Shown: in pieces, positions 53,372-62,851 of the stretch
Position numbering within the stretch: the stretch's first letter is position 1
How the letters are laid out: each line of letters starts with the position of its first letter
DNA from: CALZIK01 sp945787635
Lineage (GTDB): Bacteria; Acidobacteriota; Thermoanaerobaculia; Multivoradales; JAHEKO01
Assembly: GCA_947259725.1 (NCBI GenBank)
Contig: CAMYNM010000003.1
Coordinates: forward strand, 1-64,000
Reading direction: 5' to 3'
Length of the DNA stretch: 64,000 nt
Translations under genes and position numbers: made by a program
Notes under the pieces: generated by a model
The model's database searches: none
The model's input: only the letters and a program-made list of their open reading frames with translations
Told to the model about the DNA's origin: nothing

Positions 53372-54094
53372 TCACATCTCCTCATCGACGTCGATTGTGG
53401 TCTTGCCGTCTTGCCCGGCGCGCAGGAGCTTCCAGTCTCCTTCTCCGTCTTCGAGCAACATGACCGGGCCGACGGTCTCGATCGCGCCGCCCGGCCCGAG
53501 CAGAATCGCGGAACCGCTGGGCAGCCCGAGTCCCCACTTCATTCCAGGAGCCGCCATGAGCTCGCGGATTCTACGGTCGTGCGCCGGATCGAAGTTCACC
53601 TCGACCGCGGTACGCGGTAGCCAGGCGAGGCCGTTGAGCGCTTCACGCCCGGTGAGGCTGCGGCAGCGAGCCCCCAGAGCCTGAGCCGCCGCCGCGATCG
53701 CCACCACCACCCCGCCCTCGTTGACTTTCCGTTCGAGCGCCTCGAGCGCCGGAGACTCCGCCAGCACCTCGAGGAGCTCGTCGGCGATCCCTCCGCCGAT
53801 GTAGACCGCTCCGGCCTCGGCGATCCGATCGAGGTTCTTGGCTCGCCTCCCGTCGCGGCCTCGGTAGATCGGAATCGTGATCACGTCGCGTTCAAGGGAA
53901 TCCGTAACGTAGCTCGAAAAATGGGTCGCGTAATCGGCCGAGCCGCTGGCCGTGGGCAGGAATCCGACCGGACCGGCCGGCGTCTTCCCGAGCCAGGCGG
54001 CGTCGGCGGTGCGGGTCTCACCGAAGCTGAACTCGCCGCCCCCCAGCAGAGCGAGCCAACCTTCGCCGTCGAGCCTGTTGCTTCGCGCCAGCAT
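53372..54094 (-). CDS. Peptidase S51-like protein lacking the nucleophile
   Basis: 240 residues of the cyanophycinase/dipeptidase-E type fold: LALLGGGEF at the start, GFLPTASGSADYATHF, AVYIGGGIADELLEVL. The nucleophile elbow normally reads GTSAGA but here AIAAAAQA, so Ser is Ala. It is likely inactive as a peptidase. Start ATG 54094. It lies between sucD and ndk in one operon. Role unknown; binding or regulation possible. Confidence 0.7.
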   Translation of the reverse strand: MLARSNRLDGEGWLALLGGGEFSFGETRTADAAWLGKTPAGPVGFLPTASGSADYATHFSSYVTDSLERDVITIPIYRGRDGRRAKNLDRIAEAGAVYIGGGIADELLEVLAESPALEALERKVNEGGVVVAIAAAAQALGARCRSLTGREALNGLAWLPRTAVEVNFDPAHDRRIRELMAAPGMKWGLGLPSGSAILLGPGGAIETVGPVMLLEDGEGDWKLLRAGQDGKTTIDVDEEM

Positions 54095-54138
54095 GCCGGG
54101 ATCCGAGAACGTCGAGTCGGCCTTCGAGCGCCCGGCCT

Positions 54139-55011
54139 CTAGCCGGCCAGGGCGGTCTGCATCGCCTTGCCGATGTCCGCCGGCGATTCCACCACGATGA
54201 TCCCGGACTCTTCGAGAGCCGCCATCTTTTCGACGGCGGTGCCCTTGCCGCCCGAAACGATCGCCCCGGCGTGCCCCATGCGCCGGCCCGGGGGCGCGGT
54301 CTGCCCGGCAATGAATCCGACCACCGGCCGGTTGAAGTTCTTGGCCACCCAAGCCCCGGCCTCTTCCTCGGCCGAGCCTCCGATCTCTCCGATCAGAACC
54401 ACTCCTAGGGTCTCCGGATCATCTTTGAAGGCCGCCAGCGCATCGATGAAGCTCGTGCCGTTGATCGGATCGCCACCGATCCCGACGCAAGTCGATTGAC
54501 CCAGCCCCAGATTGGTGAGCTGCCAGACGGCCTCGTAGGTGAGCGTTCCCGATCGGCTGATGACGCCGACCTGACCCTCGAGATGAATATGGCCGGGCAT
54601 GATTCCGATCTTGGCCGAGCCCGGCGAGATGACGCCCGGGCAGTTGGGCCCGACCAGTCGAGTGGGATGATCACGAAGGAAATCCTTTACCGCAAGCATG
54701 TCGCGCGCGGGAACCCCTTCGGTGATGCAGACGACGAGCTCGATTCCGGCCGCGGCCGACTCCATGATCGCGTCGGCGGCAAACGGCGGCGGCACGAAGA
54801 TCACCGAGGCATTGGCGCCGGCTTTCTCGCGGGCCTCTTCGACCGAGTCGAAGACCGGAATGCCCTCGACCGACTCTCCACCCTTGCCCGGGGTAACCCC
54901 GGCGACGACCTGGGTGCCGTAGTCCCGACAGCCGAGAGCGTGAAACTTGCCTTCGGTACCGGTGATGCCCTGCACCACCAGCCGAGTGTCTTTGTTGACC
55001 CAGATTGCCAT
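54139..55011 (-). CDS. sucD: Succinyl-CoA ligase, alpha subunit
   Basis: 290 residues. CoA-binding Rossmann domain (VVQGITGTEGKFHA, VAGVTPGKGG), phospho-His in MGHAGAIVSGGKGTA. It makes succinate and ATP or GTP from succinyl-CoA with SucC. ATG shares one base with the sucC TGA (TGATG). 44 bases separate it from the S51-like gene. Confidence 0.97.
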   Translation of the reverse strand: MAIWVNKDTRLVVQGITGTEGKFHALGCRDYGTQVVAGVTPGKGGESVEGIPVFDSVEEAREKAGANASVIFVPPPFAADAIMESAAAGIELVVCITEGVPARDMLAVKDFLRDHPTRLVGPNCPGVISPGSAKIGIMPGHIHLEGQVGVISRSGTLTYEAVWQLTNLGLGQSTCVGIGGDPINGTSFIDALAAFKDDPETLGVVLIGEIGGSAEEEAGAWVAKNFNRPVVGFIAGQTAPPGRRMGHAGAIVSGGKGTAVEKMAALEESGIIVVESPADIGKAMQTALAG

Positions 55012-56192
55012 CAGGCACCTCCGGTTGAATTGGAAGAAGCCGCCGCTACCACCTTTTCCGCGGCGTCGGCCATGTGCTCGGCCACGACGAAGTCGAAGTC
55101 GGCGTCGCGCAGGACCCTGCGACCCTCATCGACGTTGGTCCCTTCGAGTCGGACCACCACCGGTACCCGAACGTCGCCGAGCTCTTCAATCGCGGCGACC
55201 ACGCCCCGCGCGATACGGTCGGTACGGGCGATGCCGCCGAAGATGTTGATCAGGACCGCCTTGACGCTCTCGTCCGAGATCAGAATCTGAAAGGCGTTCT
55301 TGACCGCCTCCTGGCTCGCCGAGCCGCCGACGTCGAGAAAATTCGCGGGCGCCGAACCGTAGAGCTTGATGATGTCCATGGTTGCCATCGCCAGACCGGC
55401 TCCGTTCACCATGCAACCGATCTCGCCATCGAGTTTGATGTAGTTGAGATCGTGCTTTGAAGCTTCCACTTCGAGGGGATCCTCTTCGTCGCGATCACGC
55501 AGCTCCCTGAGATCCGGATGCCGGAAGAGAGCGTTGTCGTCGAACGACATCTTGGCGTCCAGGGCCATGACATCGCCATCGCCGGTCACGAGCAGAGGAT
55601 TGATCTCGACCAGCGAGGCATCCATCGCCAGGTAGGCCTTGACCACCGAGGTGACCAGCTTGGCCGCCTGCTTGGCGGTGGCTCCCGAAAGCCCCAGGCG
55701 CCGGGCCACCCGACGAGCCTGGAAGGGCTGGATACCAAGATGGGGGTCGATCGGCTGCCGAACGATCGCCTCGGGCGTGGACTCGGCGACTTCCTCGATG
55801 TCCATCCCGCCCGCCGCAGACGCCATCACCAGGGGCACGCCGCTGGCGCGATCGAGCAGCACGCTGAGATAGAGCTCCTGGGCGATGTCGACGGCCTCCT
55901 CGACCAACAAACGGCGGACCTTCTGGCCCTCGGGACCGGTCTGCTTGGTCACCAGCTGCATACCCAGGATCTGGCCGGCCAGCTCCTCGGCCTCGGCGGG
56001 CGAGCCGGCGAGCTTGACGCCACCGCCTTTGCCCCGTCCCCCGGCGTGGATTTGCGCCTTGACGACACAGCGCCCGCCGAACTCTTCGCAGAGAGCGCGG
56101 GCCTCGCCCGGGTCCTGGGTCATCTTGCCGCGTGGAGTCGCCGCGCCGTATCGACGCAGGATCTCCTTCGCTTGATACTCGTGAATCTTCAA
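55011..56192 (-). CDS. sucC: Succinyl-CoA ligase, beta subunit
   Basis: 393 residues. KIHEYQAKEILRRYG opening, ATP-grasp with KAQIHAGGRGKGGGV, ALDAKMSFDDNALFR and NGAGLAMATMDII, GGIARTD. TTG start at 56192 is supported by AGGAG six bases ahead and by the conserved N-terminus. First gene of the operon sucC-sucD-S51-ndk-zinc ribbon. The 149 bases upstream show no gene. Confidence 0.97.
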   Translation of the reverse strand: MKIHEYQAKEILRRYGAATPRGKMTQDPGEARALCEEFGGRCVVKAQIHAGGRGKGGGVKLAGSPAEAEELAGQILGMQLVTKQTGPEGQKVRRLLVEEAVDIAQELYLSVLLDRASGVPLVMASAAGGMDIEEVAESTPEAIVRQPIDPHLGIQPFQARRVARRLGLSGATAKQAAKLVTSVVKAYLAMDASLVEINPLLVTGDGDVMALDAKMSFDDNALFRHPDLRELRDRDEEDPLEVEASKHDLNYIKLDGEIGCMVNGAGLAMATMDIIKLYGSAPANFLDVGGSASQEAVKNAFQILISDESVKAVLINIFGGIARTDRIARGVVAAIEELGDVRVPVVVRLEGTNVDEGRRVLRDADFDFVVAEHMADAAEKVVAAASSNSTGGA

Positions 56193-56341
56193 GATCGTCT
56201 CCTGGCGAATCTGTCGTGGATTTGGTGAACCGCAAGCGTTCGCTGGGGCACGCAGCTTATCACCGGGCACGCGGCCCGGGGGACCCGCACTCGGCGCCTC
56301 CGAGCCAGCGGGGTCCCACCTCAGGGGGCCCTGGAAATCGT

Positions 56342-58753
56342 CTACGGAACTCTCAGAACGAGCACCGTCAGGTCATCTTCCCGCTGACCTCCGCCGGTGA
56401 ATTCCTCGAGATCTGAAAGCACCCCTCGGCGTAGATCCTGGACTGAGCCGCCGCAGTGCCTGCCCAGGCTCCGTTCGAGGCGATCGAAGCCGAAGAGCTC
56501 GTCCGTGCCATGGTCGCGCGCTTCGACCACGCCGTCACTGAACATGAACAGATAGTCGCCGCCTTCCAGGCTCGCCGAGCGAACCCGCACGTCGATCTCG
56601 CTGCGCACGCCCAGGGGATACGAAACCGACTCGAGCGCGAGCACTTCCTTACGGCTCGTGATCCGGTACGGAAACAGGTGGCCGGCGCTGGCAAAGAACA
56701 TCTGGCGCTTCTGGGGGTCGACCAACGCGTAGCAGAGCGTTGTCAGCAGGCGCTTGCGGGCGCTCTGGTAGACCATTCGGTTCAACGTGGTGAACACGGC
56801 GGCGACCTCGGGGTTGAACGCCACCTGCACGGCGAGAGCCGATTTCGCCATCGACATCACCAGGCCGCTCGACACTCCGTGGCCGGCGACGTCGCCGACC
56901 GCAACCGCCAGGCGACCGTCCTCGAGGGCCAAAACGTCGTAGAAGTCACCGCCGACCTCCGACGCCGGTAGATAGCTATGGGTCATCTCGACGCCATTGA
57001 GCTGGGGTGGCAGATCGGGCAGGATCGAGGTCTGGATCCGCCGCGCGGTCTCGAGCTCGACCTTCTGGCGTTCGCGATCCGCGATGCGGCGCACGTGAGG
57101 AGGCACGTCCTCGTAGCGATAGAGGAACTCGCGACCGCTCCACAAAAACCGCGCGCTGGCGATGAATGGCGTTGCCACGACCAGAAGCGCGAGCGTCGCC
57201 TGAAACTGGACGGCCGGGTCGTCGAATGTCATCAGCGGACCGGCGCCGAAGACCACGACTAGCGTGATCTGAGCCAGGATGCTGGCCAGGATGCCGTACC
57301 GGACGAACAGGAAGACGAACGCGAGAGGAGGCAAAACCCAGAGGATCGGTCCCCAGCTGGTCGGAAAGACGAACTGGATCGGAAAGAACAGGAACGCGCC
57401 CACCAGGGTCGCGATGATCGCCGCCATCCAGGTGCCCGCGCGGCGTTCGAGGTAAGAGACCAGAAACAACCGTCCGAAGAGCCCGCCATAGAGGCCCGAG
57501 GCCAGAGCGATCGCCACCAGCGGCACGCTGAACCAGGCGCTCGATTCCCACCAGGGACCAAACAGGAACGCCGTCGAAGCCCAGGCGCCGTAGCCACGCA
57601 CCAGAAAGGTCAGCACGGTCAGCACCGCGGCGATCACCAGCCCGCCGACCAGACCCCGCAGCGCGGAGCGAGCGAAAGTGGCGTTGAGCCACTTGCCCTG
57701 GAAGAGAGCGTCGAAGGCCGCAAGCCGGTGCGGATGCTTCGTGCGGCAATCGGATTCACCCACCGACCAGCTCAGAAAGCTGGCCAAACCCATCGGGAAG
57801 AAATAGAGCAACATCAGCTGGATCACCACCACAAAGGTGGTTTGGGGTCGGGTCAGGACACCGATGGTCCAGCCGGCGGAGACGATGCGGCCGCAGAAGA
57901 CCAGAATGACCGCGCCGCAGATCGTGGAAGCCGCCAGGATCTGCAACCCCCGGCGAACCCCGATCTCGCCGGCATGGTAGCGGCGCACGAAGGGAATCGC
58001 GATGAGCGGCGCCAGGATGACCGCCATGAAGATCCACGCCTGCTGCAAGAGCGTCAGCGTCTGCAGGGTGCGCTGAAAGGCCGCCCGCCCGGGATCATCG
58101 AAGTAGCGCGCGAACCCGGTGATCTCATCCCCAGCGAACAAGACCTCGAGACCGTAGTCGAAGTCGCCCCCCAGAATCGCTTCTCGATCCCGATACCGAA
58201 GCGAACGGTCAGTCCGGGCTTGCAGCTGCCGCTGGCGCAGTTGCGGCGAATCGAAGGCCTCGAGATCGAACCCCTGCCGGAGAAGAAACGCCGCGGCACG
58301 GCGACCGGCCTCCGCGTCGCCGATCTCACCGCGCGCCTCCTCGGGCGGCACGCGGCGTCGCAGCTCCGACACCTCTCCATCGCCGCGGACCCGAATCCGG
58401 TACTCCCACTCGTTGGCAGGCGCGTCGCGCCGGTGAACCACGATCTCCCAGACCATGAGCTCGCGGCCGGGGGCGCTCTCGCGCAAGCTCTCCGAGCTAG
58501 CCGAAGAGGCTTGGAGCATCGGCTCGAGGACCGGAGAGGCGTCCAGCCGGGTCAGAACATAGGGCGCCGAGGGTAGCTCGCCGAGATCGCGGCTCCTCTC
58601 GAGAGCGATGTCGACCGCCTCTTCTTTCGAGATCGCCCAGTCGGTGGGAAACAGCGGGTAGGCGCGCGGGAAACTCCAGAACAACGCCGCCACGGCAAGC
58701 AACCCGCCCGCGACCCAGATCAGGTCGTGGCGGCGTTGAGGGCTCGAGCTCAT
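56342..58753 (-). CDS. Membrane SpoIIE/RsbU-type Ser/Thr phosphatase
   Basis: 803 residues. An N-terminal membrane helix, a periplasmic part (about 35-245), some eight to ten membrane helices (250-560), and a PP2C-SpoIIE domain (575-803) with metal sites ASEVGGDFYD, VGDVAGHGV, FSDGVVEA and REDDLTVLVL. Such proteins dephosphorylate anti-anti-sigma factors. No RsbV/W-like partner is present here. Divergently none; icd lies upstream on the same strand. Confidence 0.92.
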   Translation of the reverse strand: MSSSPQRRHDLIWVAGGLLAVAALFWSFPRAYPLFPTDWAISKEEAVDIALERSRDLGELPSAPYVLTRLDASPVLEPMLQASSASSESLRESAPGRELMVWEIVVHRRDAPANEWEYRIRVRGDGEVSELRRRVPPEEARGEIGDAEAGRRAAAFLLRQGFDLEAFDSPQLRQRQLQARTDRSLRYRDREAILGGDFDYGLEVLFAGDEITGFARYFDDPGRAAFQRTLQTLTLLQQAWIFMAVILAPLIAIPFVRRYHAGEIGVRRGLQILAASTICGAVILVFCGRIVSAGWTIGVLTRPQTTFVVVIQLMLLYFFPMGLASFLSWSVGESDCRTKHPHRLAAFDALFQGKWLNATFARSALRGLVGGLVIAAVLTVLTFLVRGYGAWASTAFLFGPWWESSAWFSVPLVAIALASGLYGGLFGRLFLVSYLERRAGTWMAAIIATLVGAFLFFPIQFVFPTSWGPILWVLPPLAFVFLFVRYGILASILAQITLVVVFGAGPLMTFDDPAVQFQATLALLVVATPFIASARFLWSGREFLYRYEDVPPHVRRIADRERQKVELETARRIQTSILPDLPPQLNGVEMTHSYLPASEVGGDFYDVLALEDGRLAVAVGDVAGHGVSSGLVMSMAKSALAVQVAFNPEVAAVFTTLNRMVYQSARKRLLTTLCYALVDPQKRQMFFASAGHLFPYRITSRKEVLALESVSYPLGVRSEIDVRVRSASLEGGDYLFMFSDGVVEARDHGTDELFGFDRLERSLGRHCGGSVQDLRRGVLSDLEEFTGGGQREDDLTVLVLRVP

Positions 58754-58852
58754 GGGGCGATCGACGACAGCCGGCTGCGTCAGAGGTCGATACGGCGGTG
58801 CCGGAGCAAGGTTGCAGGCCGCTCGCCGGGCCGGCGCGCCCGACCGACGCCG

Positions 58853-60100
<1,248 letters not shown>

Positions 60101-60180
60101 CGCCTACCTCCTCCTGCGGATTCCTATCTTTTCGGATTGAAAACGTTACCACAGCCCTCGCATGGTAGATTGACCGGCCC

Positions 60181-60582
60181 ATGGACTGGAACGAGCTTCT
60201 CGACGCCGCCACCGAGGTGCGCCAACGAGCCTACTGTCCGTACAGCGGTTTTCAGGTGGGCTCGGCGATTTCCACGGCTGACGGCACTGTTTTCGCGGGC
60301 TGCAACGTCGAGCACCGCACCTTCGGTCTGACCGTGTGTGCCGAGCGAGTAGCCACGTTCTCGGCGGTGGCTCGGGGCCATCGCGGGCTCGAAGCGGTCG
60401 CTGTCGTCACCGACACCAGCCCTCCGTCGCCGCCGTGCGGACAATGTCTCGAGGTCCTGACCGAGTTTGGCAGGCCCGACCTCCCGATTCTCCTCGCGAA
60501 CCTCGCGGGTGAGCGGGTGGAGTACGCGCTCCGGGACCTTCTGCCCCACCCCTTCGATCTCGAGCCGCCCTTCAAGCGTTAG
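60181..60582 (+). CDS. cdd: Cytidine deaminase
   Basis: 133 residues, tetrameric type. Zinc and catalytic residues are in NVEHRTFGLTVCAERVA (Cys-Ala-Glu) and PPCGQCLEVL. It deaminates cytidine/deoxycytidine for salvage. ATG 60181. Divergent from icd with 80 bases between starts. Confidence 0.96.
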   Translation: MDWNELLDAATEVRQRAYCPYSGFQVGSAISTADGTVFAGCNVEHRTFGLTVCAERVATFSAVARGHRGLEAVAVVTDTSPPSPPCGQCLEVLTEFGRPDLPILLANLAGERVEYALRDLLPHPFDLEPPFKR

Positions 60583-60690
60583 AGAGAGGCACTCACGCTC
60601 GACCTTCCTTGGATCGCACCGAGGGACGCGCGGTAGGCGGTCGGTTTCGGCGACCTTGCGGCGCGGCGAGAACCGGTCGGGAGGGGACAC

Positions 60691-60877
60691 CTAGGAGCTT
60701 GCTGAAGAACCCTGGCAGGTCGCGTTGCGAGCGCCGTGGGTCGAGCTGCGAGGCGTCGACTCCGCAGTCGATGCCGTAGCATCGGCGAGGAGTCGCAACG
60801 TGGCAGATCGGTCCACGCCGCCGCAACCCGAAGGGCGCCAAGGGGTTGCGGGCCAGGGTTCTTCAGCAAGCTCCTAG
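60691..60877. mobile_element. 187-bp MITE-like element with 26-bp perfect inverted repeats
   Basis: The first 26 bases (60691-60716, CTAGGAGCTTGCTGAAGAAC...) are an exact inverted copy of 60852-60877. Inside are CGTTGCGA/TCGCAACG and a tight CGATGC-CGTA-GCATCG hairpin. No transposase is encoded. The arms resemble the tips of insertion-sequence TIRs. The right arm contains the stop codon of the MqnD-like gene. GGGGACAC/GTGTCCCC flank it as a further inverted pair. Confidence 0.85.
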
Positions 60878-61737
60878 AGAAGGGTGTCCCCGATCTCGAC
60901 GAAATCGGGCTCGATCTTGCGATCGATCACGCCCGCCTCGAAGCCGCGAGCGAGAAGCCTTTCGACCGCCTTGCGGCCGGCCTCGCCGTACTCCCGAGTC
61001 CACTCGTTCACGTACATCCCCACGAACCGATCGGATCGCTCGCGATCCTGCTCGATGTCCCTGGCGTATCGAATCGCATAGTCCAGGGCCGGTTCGCGGT
61101 GGTCGAGAGCGTAGTCGATGCTCGCCCGCAGCAGTCGCGACAGGCGGACCTGCATCTCTTCGGAAAGGTCCGAACGGATGGCATTCGCTCCCAACGGCAG
61201 GGGTCCACCGGTTTCCTCGCGCCACCAGGCTCCGAGGTCCACGATCGCGTGAAGACCGCGATCTCCCCAGGTCAGCTGGCCTTCGTGAATGACGACGCCC
61301 GCCACGGCCGCACCGGACTCCACGGCCTCGAAAATCTTGTCGAAGGCCACCACGGTCGTTTCGACCTCGGGATTCCACAGCTTGAGGGCGAGATGAGCGG
61401 TGGTCAGCTCACCCGGGATCGCCACGGTCTTGCCCGACAGGTCCTCGCGCGCGAGCTTCTCCGCGCAGACGACCACCGGCCCGTAGCCGTCTCCGAAGCT
61501 GGCACCGCAGGGCATCAGCCGGTAGCGGTCGGCCAGATACGGGTAGGCGTGAAAGGAGATCGCGGTGATCTCATAGCGACCTTCGAAGGCCGCGCGATTC
61601 AGAGTCTCGATGTCATCGAGCTGGTGCTCGATGTCGATTCCCTGGGTGTCGACCAGCCCTTGCGTGAGTGCGTAAAACATGAAGGCATCGTCCGAGTCTG
61701 GGCTGTGGGCGATACGAATCTTGGTCGTCGGTTCCAC
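60874..61737 (-). CDS. mqnD: MqnA/MqnD-family protein, closest to MqnD
   Basis: 287 residues, periplasmic-binding-protein fold. IRIAHSPDSDDAFMFYAL, DDIETLNRAAFEGRYEITAISFHAYPYLADRYRLM and YGPVVV match MqnD, which converts cyclic de-hypoxanthinyl futalosine to dihydroxynaphthoate in menaquinone synthesis. GTG 61737 is set by AAGGAG six bases ahead. The C-terminal codons and stop lie at the edge of the inverted-repeat element. No other mqn gene is in the window. Confidence 0.75.
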   Translation of the reverse strand: MEPTTKIRIAHSPDSDDAFMFYALTQGLVDTQGIDIEHQLDDIETLNRAAFEGRYEITAISFHAYPYLADRYRLMPCGASFGDGYGPVVVCAEKLAREDLSGKTVAIPGELTTAHLALKLWNPEVETTVVAFDKIFEAVESGAAVAGVVIHEGQLTWGDRGLHAIVDLGAWWREETGGPLPLGANAIRSDLSEEMQVRLSRLLRASIDYALDHREPALDYAIRYARDIEQDRERSDRFVGMYVNEWTREYGEAGRKAVERLLARGFEAGVIDRKIEPDFVEIGDTLL

Positions 61738-61750
61738 AAATTCTCCTTGT

Positions 61751-62821
61751 TCAGTGCGCAGCCTGTTCAAACGGTTCCAGTGAGCTGATCTCGACGTCGA
61801 GCTCGGCCAGTTCGAGGTCGGCAAACAGCTCTCCGGTCAGATCTCCCGAGTGGTTGCGTAGCTCGGTTCGCTGAAACGGCGCGAGCTGCTCGAACTCCAT
61901 GTGGCTCAAGCACCCGGCTTGCCTCAGGACTTCGAGCACCACGGCGTCTCTGCAGCCTTCGGTGCCATCGACGATCTTGATCGCGACGCCCAACGCCACC
62001 GGCCCTCTCACCGCCGCGCCGTAGAACCCCTCGGCGCCTTCCTTGCCGATGACCCGGCCACCGGTCGCGCGGATCAGCTCAGTGGTGAATCGGCCGGGAC
62101 CGGCGACCATCTCGGGGTGGCTCGCCATAGCGTCCAATGCGGTTCCGACCTCGACGGCGATCTCGGCACCAGCGCGGCCGGCGACCGGATCCGCCAGGCA
62201 AGCGTACAGCCGAGCGGCGTGCGCGAGCGGCAACCGAAACGACGGCAGGCCGCAGCCGTCGACGCCGATTTGAATCTCACGAGGCGCAATGCCGGCAAGG
62301 CCGCCGATCAGCTCCAGCACGCGTTCCTGCAGCGGGTGGGTGGGCTGATGATAGCCGTCGAGCGGCAGCTCGAGCAGTCGGCATGCGAGCAGCTGGCCGA
62401 TGTGATTGGCCGAGCAATTATTGTGCGCGCGCCGGGGGGAAAGGCCACTTTCTCGCAGCTCCTCCGCCGACGGCACCGAGAGCGGCGGGTGAGGGCCACA
62501 CGCGAGATCCTCTTCGCGCAGACCGTTGCGTGAGAGAAGCTCGAGCACCTTGGCGACATGCTCGGCTGTACCCGCGTGGGACGAGCAGATCAGCGCGATC
62601 TCCTCCGGCTCGAGCGCGTAGGCCTGCCGGCCACCCGCGCACAGCAAGGGCAACACCTGCACCGGCTTCGCGGCCGATCGCAAAAAGACCCGCCGCGAGG
62701 GCTCACCGAGACCCGCAACCAGGTAGCCCTCCGGCGTCGCGATCGCCGCAACCCCGAAGTGAAGGTTCTCTGTCCATGAGCCCCGTAGGGAACACGCCAC
62801 GGGTGCAAACTGGTCGGTCAC
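61751..62821 (-). CDS. Asparaginase (AnsA/AsnA II type)
   Basis: 356 residues. FLRSAAKPVQ, SSHAGTAEHV, HNNCSANHIGQLLAC, GVDGCGLPSF and KEGAEGFYGAA match the Rhizobium etli-type asparaginase II, which is unrelated to E. coli AnsA. It hydrolyses asparagine to aspartate and ammonia in the cytoplasm. GTG start, 30 bases past the aconitase-like stop; 13 bases before the MqnD-like start, so one operon. Confidence 0.85.
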   Translation of the reverse strand: MTDQFAPVACSLRGSWTENLHFGVAAIATPEGYLVAGLGEPSRRVFLRSAAKPVQVLPLLCAGGRQAYALEPEEIALICSSHAGTAEHVAKVLELLSRNGLREEDLACGPHPPLSVPSAEELRESGLSPRRAHNNCSANHIGQLLACRLLELPLDGYHQPTHPLQERVLELIGGLAGIAPREIQIGVDGCGLPSFRLPLAHAARLYACLADPVAGRAGAEIAVEVGTALDAMASHPEMVAGPGRFTTELIRATGGRVIGKEGAEGFYGAAVRGPVALGVAIKIVDGTEGCRDAVVLEVLRQAGCLSHMEFEQLAPFQRTELRNHSGDLTGELFADLELAELDVEISSLEPFEQAAH

Positions 62822-62851
62822 GGCAGCGTTTCGCTCTGAGCCGACGCGCAG

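Noticed and set aside
56193..56341. Possible copy of the stop-anchored repeat upstream of sucC
   Set aside because: GC-rich hairpins occur but the CTAGTGKCC start and stop-codon position are absent.
60736..61788. Plus-strand open frame running out of the inverted-repeat element across the MqnD-like gene
   Set aside because: It reads through the terminal repeat and then antisense to a clear gene.
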